Of a stretch of DNA of 64,000 nucleotides, positions 42,309 to 50,184 are shown piece after piece (within the stretch, counting starts at the first letter, position 1; each line of letters opens with the position of its first letter). The position numbers and the translations under genes are program-made. Origin of the DNA: Actinacidiphila bryophytorum (GTDB lineage Bacteria > Actinomycetota > Actinomycetes > Streptomycetales > Streptomycetaceae); the NCBI RefSeq assembly GCF_016916835.1, contig NZ_JAFFIX010000004.1, forward strand, positions 186,001 to 250,000, given 5' to 3'. Below the pieces are notes generated by a model. It was given only the letters and a program-made list of their open reading frames with translations, was not told the DNA's origin and searched no databases.

Positions 42309-42395
42309 GCTCTGCTCCCGTGCCGTCGTCGGTGCACAGCATCATGGCAGCGGCGTACGACAGGTCGGCTGCAGCCCGGTGGGGTCGCGGCCGCG

Positions 42396-43465
42396 TCAGC
42401 CGGTGGTCGCGGTGGCCGGGTCGCTGGTGCTGGGGGCGCCGGTCTCGATGTGGCCGGCGAAGCGGCGTACGTATGCGGGGTCGGTGTTCGAGGTGACCGT
42501 GATGTCGTACCAGCGGTTGCCCGCGGGCACGCCCCAGCCGGGGACGCTGCGCATGGCGCCCGCCGCGACGGTGTACGAGTAGTGCTGCGCGGGCGCGTAC
42601 GCGTCGGTGCCGGTGAAGGTGACGGATCCGGGGCCCGGGTTGCTGAAGACCAGGTCGACGTAGCCGGTCGCGCTGTCGTGCCGGGCGGTCACCTCGGGGC
42701 CGACCGAGCCCGCCGTGCCGGCCATGCGGCGCAGGAAGCCGTTCGGGCCGTGGACGGAGAAGTCGTAGCGGTCGGCGGCTGCGGGCATGGCCCAGGTGTC
42801 CGAGAGCGTCTTGCCCGCCTCGACGGTGTACGGCCAGGGGCCGTCGGAGCGTACGGCGGAGGTGACCAGGAAGGCCGCGCCCGCGGCGCCGAAGTTGCCG
42901 AAGGTGAACTGCATCCGCCCGCCGACGGGTTGGGTGTCGGCGGCCAGGACGTACGGCAGGGCGCGGGCGTTGCGCAGCCCCGGCTCCTGCCCCGGCAGCG
43001 ACCCGGTCGCGGGCGGCGTCGGGACGTAGCTGCCGGGGTTGTCGTGGTCGGCCGGTACGTATCCGCCGGTGCCGGGGAGCGCGGGCGCGGCGGGGTTGCT
43101 GCGGGTGAAGTCGAACGCGGCCGTCAGGTCGCCGCAGACCGCGCGGCGCCAGGGCGAGATGTTCGGGTTGTGCACGCCGAAGCGCTTCTCGACGAACTGC
43201 ACGATCGAGGTGTGGTCGTACGTCTGCGAGCACACCCAGCCGCCGGTGCTCCAGGGGGACAGGACCAGCATCGGCACGCGCGGCCCGAGCCCGTAGGGGC
43301 CTGCCGCGTAACCGGACACGCCGCCGGTGTCTCGACGTCGCGGATCGTCCCCGTCCCCTGCACCGCCGGGATCGCGGCGGCTCTGGTGACGCTGCCGGTC
43401 AGTACGGACGCGGCGGCGGTGGCGCCGGCCAGCTGCAGGAACCTTCGGCGGTCGACGGTGGCCAT
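42396..43465 (-). pseudogene. Phosphocholine-specific phospholipase C with deleted catalytic core
   Basis: The ATG at 43465 starts a normal Tat signal (MATVDRRRFLQLAGATAAAS) followed by GTGTIRDVE, the usual entry to the catalytic domain. At about 43320-43340 the sequence jumps, out of frame, to the end of the catalytic part (GLGPRVPMLVLSPWSTGGWV, CSQTYDHTSIVQFVEKRFGV) and the two C-terminal DUF756 domains (DRYDFSVHGPNGFLRRMAG), ending at 42396. The segment with the metal-binding ENRSFDHYFG is absent. About 300 residues are lost, so the product cannot be active. It is a single internal deletion plus frameshift. Confidence 0.85.
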
Positions 43466-43703
43466 GGCTGGCTCTCCTGACGTCGGGACGACCCGGTCGC
43501 GTATGACGTGCACATGGTGATGATGTGCGGCTCAGGGTGTCAATCCCGTCCCAACGGCCCCTTGCCCCACCGGAACCGTCGGCTCGACACCCGACACCCG
43601 GCGTCGTAATTGCGCCATCCCGCGGGAACCGGTGGTGTGTCACCGGCGTCTGACGCAGGGTAAGAGGGGAGCCGGGGGGCTTCTGGGGCCGGAGGGGGAC
43701 GCG

Positions 43704-44090
43704 ATGACACAGCCGCGGCTGCACGCCACCGACGCCGACCTGACGCGGCTCGCGGGCGATCTCGACGGCATGCAGGAACACCTGGCCACGCAGATCGGCA
43801 AGCTCAACGCGCTGGTCGACGCAGCGGAGAAGGGCTGGCGCAGCCCTGCCGCGAGCGTCTACCGCGACCTGCAGCGCAGCGCCAACGCCGATGCCGAGAC
43901 CGTACGGAAGATGCTGGCCCTCGTGGAGGAGGCCGTGCGGCTGAGCCGGGACGGTTTCAGCGCGCAGGACCTGGACACCCTGGAGTCCTTCCGCGCCCTC
44001 GAAATCCCCGACGACCGCCCGGCCCTGGACGCGCCCGGCCCGGGCACACCGGCCGCGCCGCCACCGCGGAGCCGCCTTTCCGACCTGTAG
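43704..44090 (+). CDS. WXG100-like protein of a type VII secretion toxin locus
   Basis: A 128-residue helical hairpin protein. Helix 1 is DADLTRLAGDLDGMQEHLAT, the turn is KGWRSPAASVYRD (a WxSPA variant of the WXG motif), and helix 2 is DAETVRKMLALVEEAVRL. A Pro-rich tail follows (APGPGTPAAPPP). Such proteins form dimers with another WXG100 partner and accompany T7SS substrates. The ATG at 43704 follows GGAGGGGG. It is the first gene of an apparent five- or six-gene operon with the second WXG protein, a toxin and immunity genes. No ESX secretion machinery is in the window. Confidence 0.8.
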   Translation: MTQPRLHATDADLTRLAGDLDGMQEHLATQIGKLNALVDAAEKGWRSPAASVYRDLQRSANADAETVRKMLALVEEAVRLSRDGFSAQDLDTLESFRALEIPDDRPALDAPGPGTPAAPPPRSRLSDL

Positions 44091-44138
44091 CGGCAGAACT
44101 CGTAGCGGCGGGGGCCGCACGTCCACCCGGGGGAGAAC

Positions 44139-44444
44139 GTGACACAGCAGGACGACGGCATCACCGTCGACTTCGGCACCATGAAGCACCTGTCGTCGGA
44201 GCTGGAAGCGATCCTCAAGGACCTCACCGGCCGCCTCGACGAGCTGTACGCGCGCGTCACCCCCGTCGTCCGCAGCTGGGAGGGCGAGGCGCGCGACATG
44301 TGCGTCGACAGCCTCGACCGCTGGGACCGCGCGGTACAGGACATGCACGGAGCGCAGGCCTGGCTGCACGATGTCGTCGTCACCGGCCACCTCAACTACG
44401 ACGCCGCCCACAAGGCGGTGCTGCGCGGCTGGGGCGCCGCCTGA
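44139..44444 (+). CDS. WXG100 family protein, probable toxin targeting partner
   Basis: A 101-residue WXG100 protein. Helix 1 is TMKHLSSELEAILKDLTGRL, the WXG turn is RSWEGEARDMC, and helix 2 is VDSLDRWDRAVQDMHGAQAW, close to the usual 100-residue length. It probably pairs with the preceding protein and/or the toxin N-terminus for export by a type VII secretion system. The start is GTG at 44139 after GGGGGAG. Its stop overlaps the toxin ATG (TGATG), so toxin synthesis is coupled to this partner. Confidence 0.87.
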   Translation: MTQQDDGITVDFGTMKHLSSELEAILKDLTGRLDELYARVTPVVRSWEGEARDMCVDSLDRWDRAVQDMHGAQAWLHDVVVTGHLNYDAAHKAVLRGWGAA

Positions 44445-46192
44445 TGGGCACACCCGCCACCAGCGACGACAAGGACGACCTGGGCGACGGCCGCCCCAGC
44501 GACAAGCAGCGCGACAAGGAGATCAAGGGCCTGGCGACCCCGCCGCCCGGCGCCGCCGGCGGTTTCGACGTCAAGCCCTCGCACCTCTACCTCACCTCCT
44601 ACAAGGTGCGCGACGAGCAGTTAGCCTTCGACAAGGCCGCCAAGACGCTGATGGACGCCCTCACCGGCCACGAGCAACTGGCAGGCAAGGGCACAGGCCC
44701 CGGCGAGGTCGCCTCCTCCTACCGGAAGATCGCCACCACCTTCTTCGACGTCTGGGGCAACGCCGTCGTCGCCGTCGGGGGCGCGGCCGTCGGCTTCACC
44801 GCCACCGCGAACAACTACGCCGCCGCCGACTTCCGGACCAACCGCAAGCAGCAGGGCCCGCCCCCGCACCAGGAACCGCCCTGGGTGATCCGCGTCCCCA
44901 CCTACTACGGCGAGGTCCCCGACCTGACCTGGCGCGGCACCGACGCCGACTCCGACCACGCCGTCGTCCGCATGCTCGGCCACATCCCCGACTTCCTCGC
45001 CGACCACGTCCAGGGCCTTATCGACCAGACGCTGCGCCTCGGCACCATGTACAAGATCACCCCGGGACCCGACAAGGACGAACTCCGCACCATCGGCACC
45101 GCCTGGGGCATGATCTTCTCCGACGGGACGACGTCGGCCGACAACCTGAACGGCGACATCGCCTACCTCACCAACACCGACAGCGGGCACGACGAGTGGC
45201 AGGCGGCCATGAAGGCCTTCTGCCAGACCCTCTGGGGCACGTCGGCCTGGGGCAAGATGCAGGGCACGGTGGCGTACAAGACCGCCCCCGGTGTCCAGGG
45301 CGCCCTGCGCCGCCCGGTCATCACCGTCCTCGGTGAGACCGCCCAGGCCGTCCAGACGGCCCTGCTGGACCTCGCCGACGCCGCCGACAAGGTCACCGGG
45401 GTGAGCGAACCGGCCGCCAAGCACGCGGCCGTGGAAATGGTCAAGGACATGGCCAAGGAGTACGGCACCCACCCCTGGCACCTGCTGGCCGAACTCACGC
45501 CGTTCGCCGCGGTGGACATCACCACCCAGATGGTGCTCTCCTTCCGCAGCCACATGGACTACGCCGGCATCGAGGCGGCGGTGAACACGTACAACGAGAC
45601 CTGCTCCGGCATAGCGAGAACCCTCGACGGCCTGGAGGAGAAGCTCGAAGAGGCCCGCAAGAGCGTCCCGACCTTCGAGGCGGAGGAAGCCCGCGCCGAG
45701 ACCTTCGGCGGTCGCTCCCTGAACGACTTCAAGCACGAGCACGTGTGGACCCTGCAGACCGACTCGGCGGACATCCACAAATACCCGGTCGACCTGGTCA
45801 ACCAGGAGGGCATCGACGGGTCGCACGCCATCGACAGGCACGTGGCCAAGACGGACGAGCAGCTGGCGCAGCGAATGCGCGACAAGATGCCCAGTGCGGC
45901 CTCGACCTACACCGACCTGGGGAGCGCGCAGGCCTACACTCAGCAATGCCTCGACATGAAAGCGGACGACATCAAGAGGTGGATCGACAGAGGCGGCCAA
46001 CCGTCACCCAGGCCGTTCACCGTCGACTTCGGCCCCACAGGTCCGGTGACCGGGCGCAGCATCACCAAGGCCGACTACCTGGCCGACCCCGCGAACCCGC
46101 ATGTCACCGAGATGCACGGTGTCAAGTTCGAGCTGAAGTACGCACCCGGTATGAAACCGCCGTTCGTCGTCAACACGTCCTATCCCGCATGA
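44444..46192 (+). CDS. Polymorphic toxin with C-terminal CdiA-type RNase A domain
   Basis: A 582-residue toxin. Residues 1-120 or so are a helical targeting part with a possible membrane segment (NAVVAVGGAAVGFTATANNY). Residues 120-450 are mostly helical and carry EEKLEEARKSVPTFEAEEAR. The last 122 residues are an RNase A-type CdiA-CT toxin domain (PF18431-like): HAIDRHVAKTDEQLAQRM, SAASTYTDLGSAQAYTQQ, KRWIDRGGQPS and a C-terminal VVNTSYPA. The first His, and a Thr-x-Tyr like that reported for the Yersinia toxin, are present. It is probably injected into competitors. The ATG overlaps the WXG stop. A TTA leucine codon at 44621-44623 makes translation depend on bldA tRNA. Confidence 0.85.
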   Translation: MGTPATSDDKDDLGDGRPSDKQRDKEIKGLATPPPGAAGGFDVKPSHLYLTSYKVRDEQLAFDKAAKTLMDALTGHEQLAGKGTGPGEVASSYRKIATTFFDVWGNAVVAVGGAAVGFTATANNYAAADFRTNRKQQGPPPHQEPPWVIRVPTYYGEVPDLTWRGTDADSDHAVVRMLGHIPDFLADHVQGLIDQTLRLGTMYKITPGPDKDELRTIGTAWGMIFSDGTTSADNLNGDIAYLTNTDSGHDEWQAAMKAFCQTLWGTSAWGKMQGTVAYKTAPGVQGALRRPVITVLGETAQAVQTALLDLADAADKVTGVSEPAAKHAAVEMVKDMAKEYGTHPWHLLAELTPFAAVDITTQMVLSFRSHMDYAGIEAAVNTYNETCSGIARTLDGLEEKLEEARKSVPTFEAEEARAETFGGRSLNDFKHEHVWTLQTDSADIHKYPVDLVNQEGIDGSHAIDRHVAKTDEQLAQRMRDKMPSAASTYTDLGSAQAYTQQCLDMKADDIKRWIDRGGQPSPRPFTVDFGPTGPVTGRSITKADYLADPANPHVTEMHGVKFELKYAPGMKPPFVVNTSYPA

Positions 46193-46214
46193 CGCGCAGC
46201 CCGAAGAGGACCGC

Positions 46215-46910
46215 ATGATCGACCGCGAGCACTACGACTACCAGCGCTTCTCGGGCGCCAGGACCCTGCTGGCGGGGGTCGATCTGCGAGCGGGGGTCGA
46301 GCCCACGGGCATCGCGGCGCGCAAGGCCCTGGTGGAGCCGATGGTCCGGGCGCTGTGGGATCTGTGGGAACGCGGTGGGCGCGCGCTGCACGAGATCGCG
46401 GCGGAGTTGTACGCAGCGGCCGACCTGATGGAGTCCGGGCAGGACGCACCCCTGAAGGGCATCACCGGAACGCCCGAAGTGCTGCGGGAGATCGCCGAGT
46501 ACGTCGCCACGTGGAACGTGGGCTCTTCCGCCCGGGTGGCCCAGGCCATCCCGACCAGCGCGGAACTCGCCTTCCGGCTACCGACGTTGCTGGAGATGCT
46601 GGTCATCTACTACGGCCAGGACGGCCTGGCCCTGGAGGACGACTCGCTCTCCCCGCGTGAAGGCTTGCGCCTGGCTGTCGACAACTACCATCCGCTGTGC
46701 CTGTGGTGGCTGCCGCACATGGCTGCCGAGTGCCAGGAGGCGCTGGCCGTCTTCCAGACCGAGGAGGCGCTGGAGCGCTTCTTCGAGGTGGAGCACGCCG
46801 TCGGGACGCCCGGCCTGCCGTGGCTGGAGTGGCTGCCGCTGATCATCGACGTCTTCGGCGAGCACATGCGCGCCGAGCACCCGCCGCGGTGGGTGCGCAC
46901 CTCCCGCTGA
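46215..46910 (+). CDS. Unknown protein in the toxin operon (possible immunity)
   Basis: A 231-residue protein I do not recognise. It is mostly helical and acidic, with YDYQRFSGARTLLAGVDL at the start, ALVEPMVRALWDLWERGGRA in the middle, and aromatic-rich PLCLWWLPHMAAECQEALA towards the end. There is no signal peptide or membrane span. The ATG at 46215 is 6 bases after GAGGA and 22 bases after the toxin stop. Its place directly after the toxin suggests an immunity protein or chaperone. The better immunity candidate by motif is the gene at 47291, so this one may be a second factor. Confidence 0.6.
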   Translation: MIDREHYDYQRFSGARTLLAGVDLRAGVEPTGIAARKALVEPMVRALWDLWERGGRALHEIAAELYAAADLMESGQDAPLKGITGTPEVLREIAEYVATWNVGSSARVAQAIPTSAELAFRLPTLLEMLVIYYGQDGLALEDDSLSPREGLRLAVDNYHPLCLWWLPHMAAECQEALAVFQTEEALERFFEVEHAVGTPGLPWLEWLPLIIDVFGEHMRAEHPPRWVRTSR

Positions 46911-46945
46911 CCGTTTCGACGACCCCGACCCGACAGGCGGCAGAC

Positions 46946-47245
46946 ATGCGTACCCGTAGCTCCACCTATCCCGACCGGGAGACGGCCCAGTGGTGCACCC
47001 AGCAGGTCATCACCGGCAACGAGCAGGCGATCCACCGGTGGCTCGCGCAGGGGACGCGGCAGCGGCTGACGGTGGAGGCGGCGTGGCCGTCGCGGGAGGA
47101 GGCGGTGGGGCGGGTGCTGATCGACGCGATGATGTACGCCGGGCGCGGGCCGGTGGACGTGCGGGCGGCGCGGGTCGTGCTGCGGCGGGAGGCGGCGAGC
47201 GAGCACGGGTTCGTCGTGCACGCGACCTTCCCGGTGTACCTGTGA
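46946..47245 (+). CDS. Orphan C-terminal piece of an RNase A-type CdiA toxin domain
   Basis: A 99-residue protein that lines up with the second half of the toxin domain encoded upstream: SSTYPDRETAQWCTQQVITG with ASTYTDLGSAQAYTQQ, IHRWLAQGTRQRL with IKRWIDRGGQ, EAVGRVL, ARVVLRREAAS, and VVHATFPVYL with VVNTSYPA. The segment carrying the first catalytic His (HAIDRHV) is absent and the last Tyr is replaced, so it is probably inactive alone. It may be a displaced toxin cassette left for recombination. The ATG at 46946 has a weak AGGCGG site. An independent regulatory role cannot be excluded. Confidence 0.75.
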   Translation: MRTRSSTYPDRETAQWCTQQVITGNEQAIHRWLAQGTRQRLTVEAAWPSREEAVGRVLIDAMMYAGRGPVDVRAARVVLRREAASEHGFVVHATFPVYL

Positions 47246-47290
47246 GCCGCGACGTCCCCGAACGCCTGCACACGAGGAGGGCCGCAGCTC

Positions 47291-47965
47291 ATGGAGCCGC
47301 TGCAACACGACCGTAGCTACGGCGAGTTGGACCAGGTGATGCGTGCGTATCTGGGGCAGCCCGCCGACGACACCGACGACGAGCCCGCAGCCGCCCTCCA
47401 GGCGTACCTGCGGCACACCTGGCACACCCGGCCCTGGGCGCTGGCCACGGCGGAGCGCCAGCTCAGGGAGTACGCGCGCAATCCTCCCGGGCGGCTGCGG
47501 CACGAACTGGGCGAGTTCTACCCGGTGCCGGACACCGGGGTGCCCGGCCCGGGCGTTCAGGCGTGGCTGCTGCGCCTCGCCGGCCACATCGCGCGCAGCG
47601 TCACCGAGGGTGCGGTGCCGCCGCCCGGCGTGCCGCAGACCCACTGGGAGTGGCACGCCCGCTTCCCCGAACTGGCCCAGCTGCTCGGCGGCTGGTTCTC
47701 CCAGGACATGCCGGACGAGTTCGACGACCACGACGCGGCCCTCGCCGACTACCTGTCCGGCACGGCCCCCGCCCTGGTCGCCCGCCTCGCCGGCGAACTC
47801 CACGAACTCCTGGCCCTCACCCTGTCCGAAGCCGACCTCAACCTGGCCGCGGCCACCTTGGGCCTTGAGGTCCAGCCCCCACCCCCGTACACCCCCGCCG
47901 CCTGGCTCGCCCACCTCGCCACCGTGCTCACGGCGGCGGCCGGGGGAGCGGCAGGCGCTAGCTGA
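47291..47965 (+). CDS. Tandem-domain CdiI-like immunity protein
   Basis: A 224-residue cytoplasmic protein made of two related modules. Module 1 is about residues 10-85 (YGELDQVMRAYLGQPADDTD, AAALQAYLRHT, REYARNPPGRLRHELGEFY). Module 2 is about 125-200 (FPELAQLLGGWFSQDMPDEF, DAALADYLSGTAP, LHELLALTLSEADLNLAAAT). FPELAQLLGGWFSQDM matches the start of CdiI_4-type immunity proteins that accompany RNase A-like CdiA toxins. It is the likely antidote for the toxin upstream. Two modules fused into one protein is unusual. The ATG at 47291 follows GAGGAGGG. Its end overlaps the convergent flavodoxin gene by 8 bases. Confidence 0.78.
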   Translation: MEPLQHDRSYGELDQVMRAYLGQPADDTDDEPAAALQAYLRHTWHTRPWALATAERQLREYARNPPGRLRHELGEFYPVPDTGVPGPGVQAWLLRLAGHIARSVTEGAVPPPGVPQTHWEWHARFPELAQLLGGWFSQDMPDEFDDHDAALADYLSGTAPALVARLAGELHELLALTLSEADLNLAAATLGLEVQPPPPYTPAAWLAHLATVLTAAAGGAAGAS

Positions 47966-48668
47966 CCCGCAGGGACGCCGACAGGGCGCGGGCCTCCAGT
48001 TCTGTCATGCGGGAGGTTTCGTAGGGGGCGGCGTTGGCCCAGCGGTGGGTCAGGCGGGCGATGCGGTCGCCGTAGCGTTCTGCGGTGATCAGGTCGCCGC
48101 GGGAGCCGGTGTGGGCGTGGTCGAGGTCGGTGTGGCTCTGGCTCATCAGGCCGAGCCAGGAGCCGAGGCGGTTGATGTCGTCCCGGTGGCCGCCGCTCCA
48201 GTTGTTGCCGGGCATGTCGCCGACGCCGATCCACTGCATGCCCATCTGGGCGGCGAAGACGGCCAGTTGCTCCAGGACGGAGAGCTTGTCGCCGCTCTGG
48301 GAGGCGGACATGGTGAAGCCGCCCGCGAGCTTGTCCTTCCAGGCCTGGGACACGAAGGGCGTGAAGGCCGCCTCCATGAAGGCCTTGAGGACCGCGGAGG
48401 CGCTGCCCATGAGGGTGGGGCAGCCGAAGACGACGGCGTCGGAGCGTTCCAGCAGGGCGAGGACGGCGGCGTCGTGCCAGCGGCCCGCGGTGACGTCCTC
48501 GGCGCGGATCTCGACCAGGTGCACGCCGGTGCCGGGGACCAGCCGCGCCCCGTCGGCGATGTGCTCGGCCAGGACCCGGGTGTGGCCGTGGACCGAGTGG
48601 TAGACAACGGTGACCGTGACGGTGTCCGTCGGCCCGTCGTCCCCGGGATGTGCGTCGTTGACCGGCAT
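47958..48668 (-). CDS. WrbA-like NAD(P)H:quinone oxidoreductase / flavodoxin
   Basis: A 236-residue flavodoxin-fold protein. The FMN phosphate loop is VYHSVHGHTRVLAEHIADGA. Further FMN contacts are GCPTLMGSASAVLKAFMEAA and the SASQSGDKLS loop. NADPH-dependent WrbA-type enzymes reduce quinones by two electrons and protect against oxidative stress. The ATG at 48668 follows GGAGAG. It is divergent from the LysR regulator, which probably controls it through palindromes between the two starts. It converges on, and overlaps, the immunity gene. Confidence 0.85.
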   Translation of the reverse strand: MPVNDAHPGDDGPTDTVTVTVVYHSVHGHTRVLAEHIADGARLVPGTGVHLVEIRAEDVTAGRWHDAAVLALLERSDAVVFGCPTLMGSASAVLKAFMEAAFTPFVSQAWKDKLAGGFTMSASQSGDKLSVLEQLAVFAAQMGMQWIGVGDMPGNNWSGGHRDDINRLGSWLGLMSQSHTDLDHAHTGSRGDLITAERYGDRIARLTHRWANAAPYETSRMTELEARALSASLRVS

Positions 48669-48751
48669 GTGCTCTCCACTGCTCGCGTTCGGCGGCGCGG
48701 GGTGTTCCGGCCGCTCCGTCCATCACAGCCCGCCCGCGGCGCCGCATCAAC

Positions 48752-48789
48752 GCCGAACTTCGGCACGCAGCGATCGGCCGCACCGATCG
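48752..48789. promoter_or_regulatory. Two palindromes in the LysR/flavodoxin divergent promoter
   Basis: GCCGAACTTCGGC (48752-48764, 6-base arms around C) and CGATCGG-N5-CCGATCG (48771-48789) lie side by side between the flavodoxin and LysR starts. They are likely LysR-type binding and activation sites. Confidence 0.6.
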
Positions 48790-48805
48790 ATCGGGTTAGC
48801 CTGGG

Positions 48806-49726
48806 GTGGTGGACAGGATGGAGCTGGAGGCCTTCGTCGCCGTCGCCGAGGAACTGCACTTCGGGCGGGCGGCCGCGCGGCTGCACCGGGGGCAGCCGAC
48901 GGTCAGCGACGCGGTGCGGCGGCTGGAGAGCACGCTGGGCGGGCGGCTCTTCCACCGTACGAGCCGCCGGGTGTCGCTGACCGAGCTGGGCGCGGCCATG
49001 CTGCCCGACGCGCACGCGACCCTGGCGCAGATGCGCCGCTTCCAGCAGCGCGGCCGCTCCCTGGCCGCGGGCGACGGCACGCCCACGACCCTGGTCGTCG
49101 CGCAGGCCGAGTACACCAGCGACCAGCTGCTGCTGCGCTGCCTGCCGCAGCTGCGCGAGCGCTTCCCGGACGTGGCGATCGTGCCGGAGGCCATGCCGAC
49201 CACCGCCCAGCTCAGCGCGCTGCGGGCCGAGACGGTGGGGCTGGGCATCGGGTGGGCGACCGGGGGCGTCTCGGGCGTACGCGCCAGGGTCCTGTCCACC
49301 GAGCGGTTCGTGGCGCTCGTGCCCGCGGACCACCCGCTGGCCGGGCACACCGCGCTGACGGCGGCCGAGCTGTCGACGACCGCCCTGCTGACCTGGCCGC
49401 ACCAGATCAACAGCGGACTGTGCGACCGGCTGCTGTCCGCTTTCCGCATCGGCGGGGCCGACCTGCGCATCATCAGGACCGCGGACAGCGTGCACGCCAT
49501 CGCCGCCCATGTGGCCGCGGGCACGGGCGTCGGCATCACCGTCGCGTCGGCGCTTGACCACCAGCCGCCGGGCCTGCGGGTCATCCCGCTGACCGGCCCC
49601 TCGACCACCGCGGACCAGGTCGTGCTGACCCCGGCCGAGCCGTCGGCCGCGGCGACCGCGCTGCGCGACCTGCTGCTGGTCAGCTCAGGGCCGCCAGGCG
49701 GTCGAGGAACTCCGCCTGCGCCCTGA
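48806..49726 (+). CDS. LysR-family transcription regulator
   Basis: A 306-residue regulator. The N-terminal helix-turn-helix is LEAFVAVAEELHFGRAAARL, then RGQPTVSDAVRRLESTLGGR. The effector domain spans about residues 90-290 (LVVAQAEYTSDQLLLRCL, GIGWATGGVSGVRARVL, AAHVAAGTGVGITVASAL). The start is GTG at 48806, with another GTG and an ATG within the next 12 bases; the choice has little effect. It is divergent from the flavodoxin gene it probably regulates. Its 3' end overlaps the convergent NUDIX gene by 47 bases. Confidence 0.88.
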   Translation: MVDRMELEAFVAVAEELHFGRAAARLHRGQPTVSDAVRRLESTLGGRLFHRTSRRVSLTELGAAMLPDAHATLAQMRRFQQRGRSLAAGDGTPTTLVVAQAEYTSDQLLLRCLPQLRERFPDVAIVPEAMPTTAQLSALRAETVGLGIGWATGGVSGVRARVLSTERFVALVPADHPLAGHTALTAAELSTTALLTWPHQINSGLCDRLLSAFRIGGADLRIIRTADSVHAIAAHVAAGTGVGITVASALDHQPPGLRVIPLTGPSTTADQVVLTPAEPSAAATALRDLLLVSSGPPGGRGTPPAP

Positions 49727-50144
49727 CCACGACCTCCCGCGCCGCGTCGAGCCCGAACCACGCCACCCGGTCCAGCTCGGGAAACTCGGCGGTGCGCCCG
49801 GACCCGCGCGGCCACTCCATCGTGAAGGTCCCGGGCACGACGCCCGCCGGATCGAGATCCCCCTCCACCGCCCACACCGTCACGTGCTTGCCGCCCGACT
49901 GCACCACCTCGCCCAGCGGCAGCGGCTCCCCGTCGGGCGCGGCCAGCCCCAACTCCTCCCGGAATTCCCGCCGCGCCGCGTCCCAGGCGGCCTCGCCGCC
50001 CTCGTACTCCCCCTTCGGCACCGTCCACGCCCCGGCGTCCTTGCGCGCCCAGAACGGCCCGCCCATGTGCCCGAGCAGCACCTCCACCCCGCTCCCGGTG
50101 CGCCGGAAGAGAAGCAGACCCGCACTGCGCTTGATCTCCGCCAT
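49680..50144 (-). CDS. NUDIX hydrolase
   Basis: A 154-residue NUDIX protein that should hydrolyse a nucleoside diphosphate linked to another group. It begins MAEIKRSAGLLLFRRTGSGV and contains the NUDIX box GEYEGGEAAWDAARREFREE with the metal-binding REFREE. The GPFWARKDAGAWTVPKG segment is typical of streptomycete Ap4A-type members. The ATG at 50144 is chosen because the family N-terminus starts there; longer frames are spurious. It overlaps the LysR gene end by 47 bases and is divergent from the hypothetical gene at 50185. Confidence 0.88.
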   Translation of the reverse strand: MAEIKRSAGLLLFRRTGSGVEVLLGHMGGPFWARKDAGAWTVPKGEYEGGEAAWDAARREFREELGLAAPDGEPLPLGEVVQSGGKHVTVWAVEGDLDPAGVVPGTFTMEWPRGSGRTAEFPELDRVAWFGLDAAREVVVRAQAEFLDRLAALS

Positions 50145-50184
50145 GCCCCCAGTCTGCGCCCGCGCCTCTGCTAGAACGGTGACC

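Noticed and set aside
43200..48000. ESX secretion machinery (EccC, EccD, mycosin) near the WXG genes
   Set aside because: None of the ATPase, membrane channel or protease motifs is present. Only substrates and immunity genes are here, so export must use a system encoded elsewhere.
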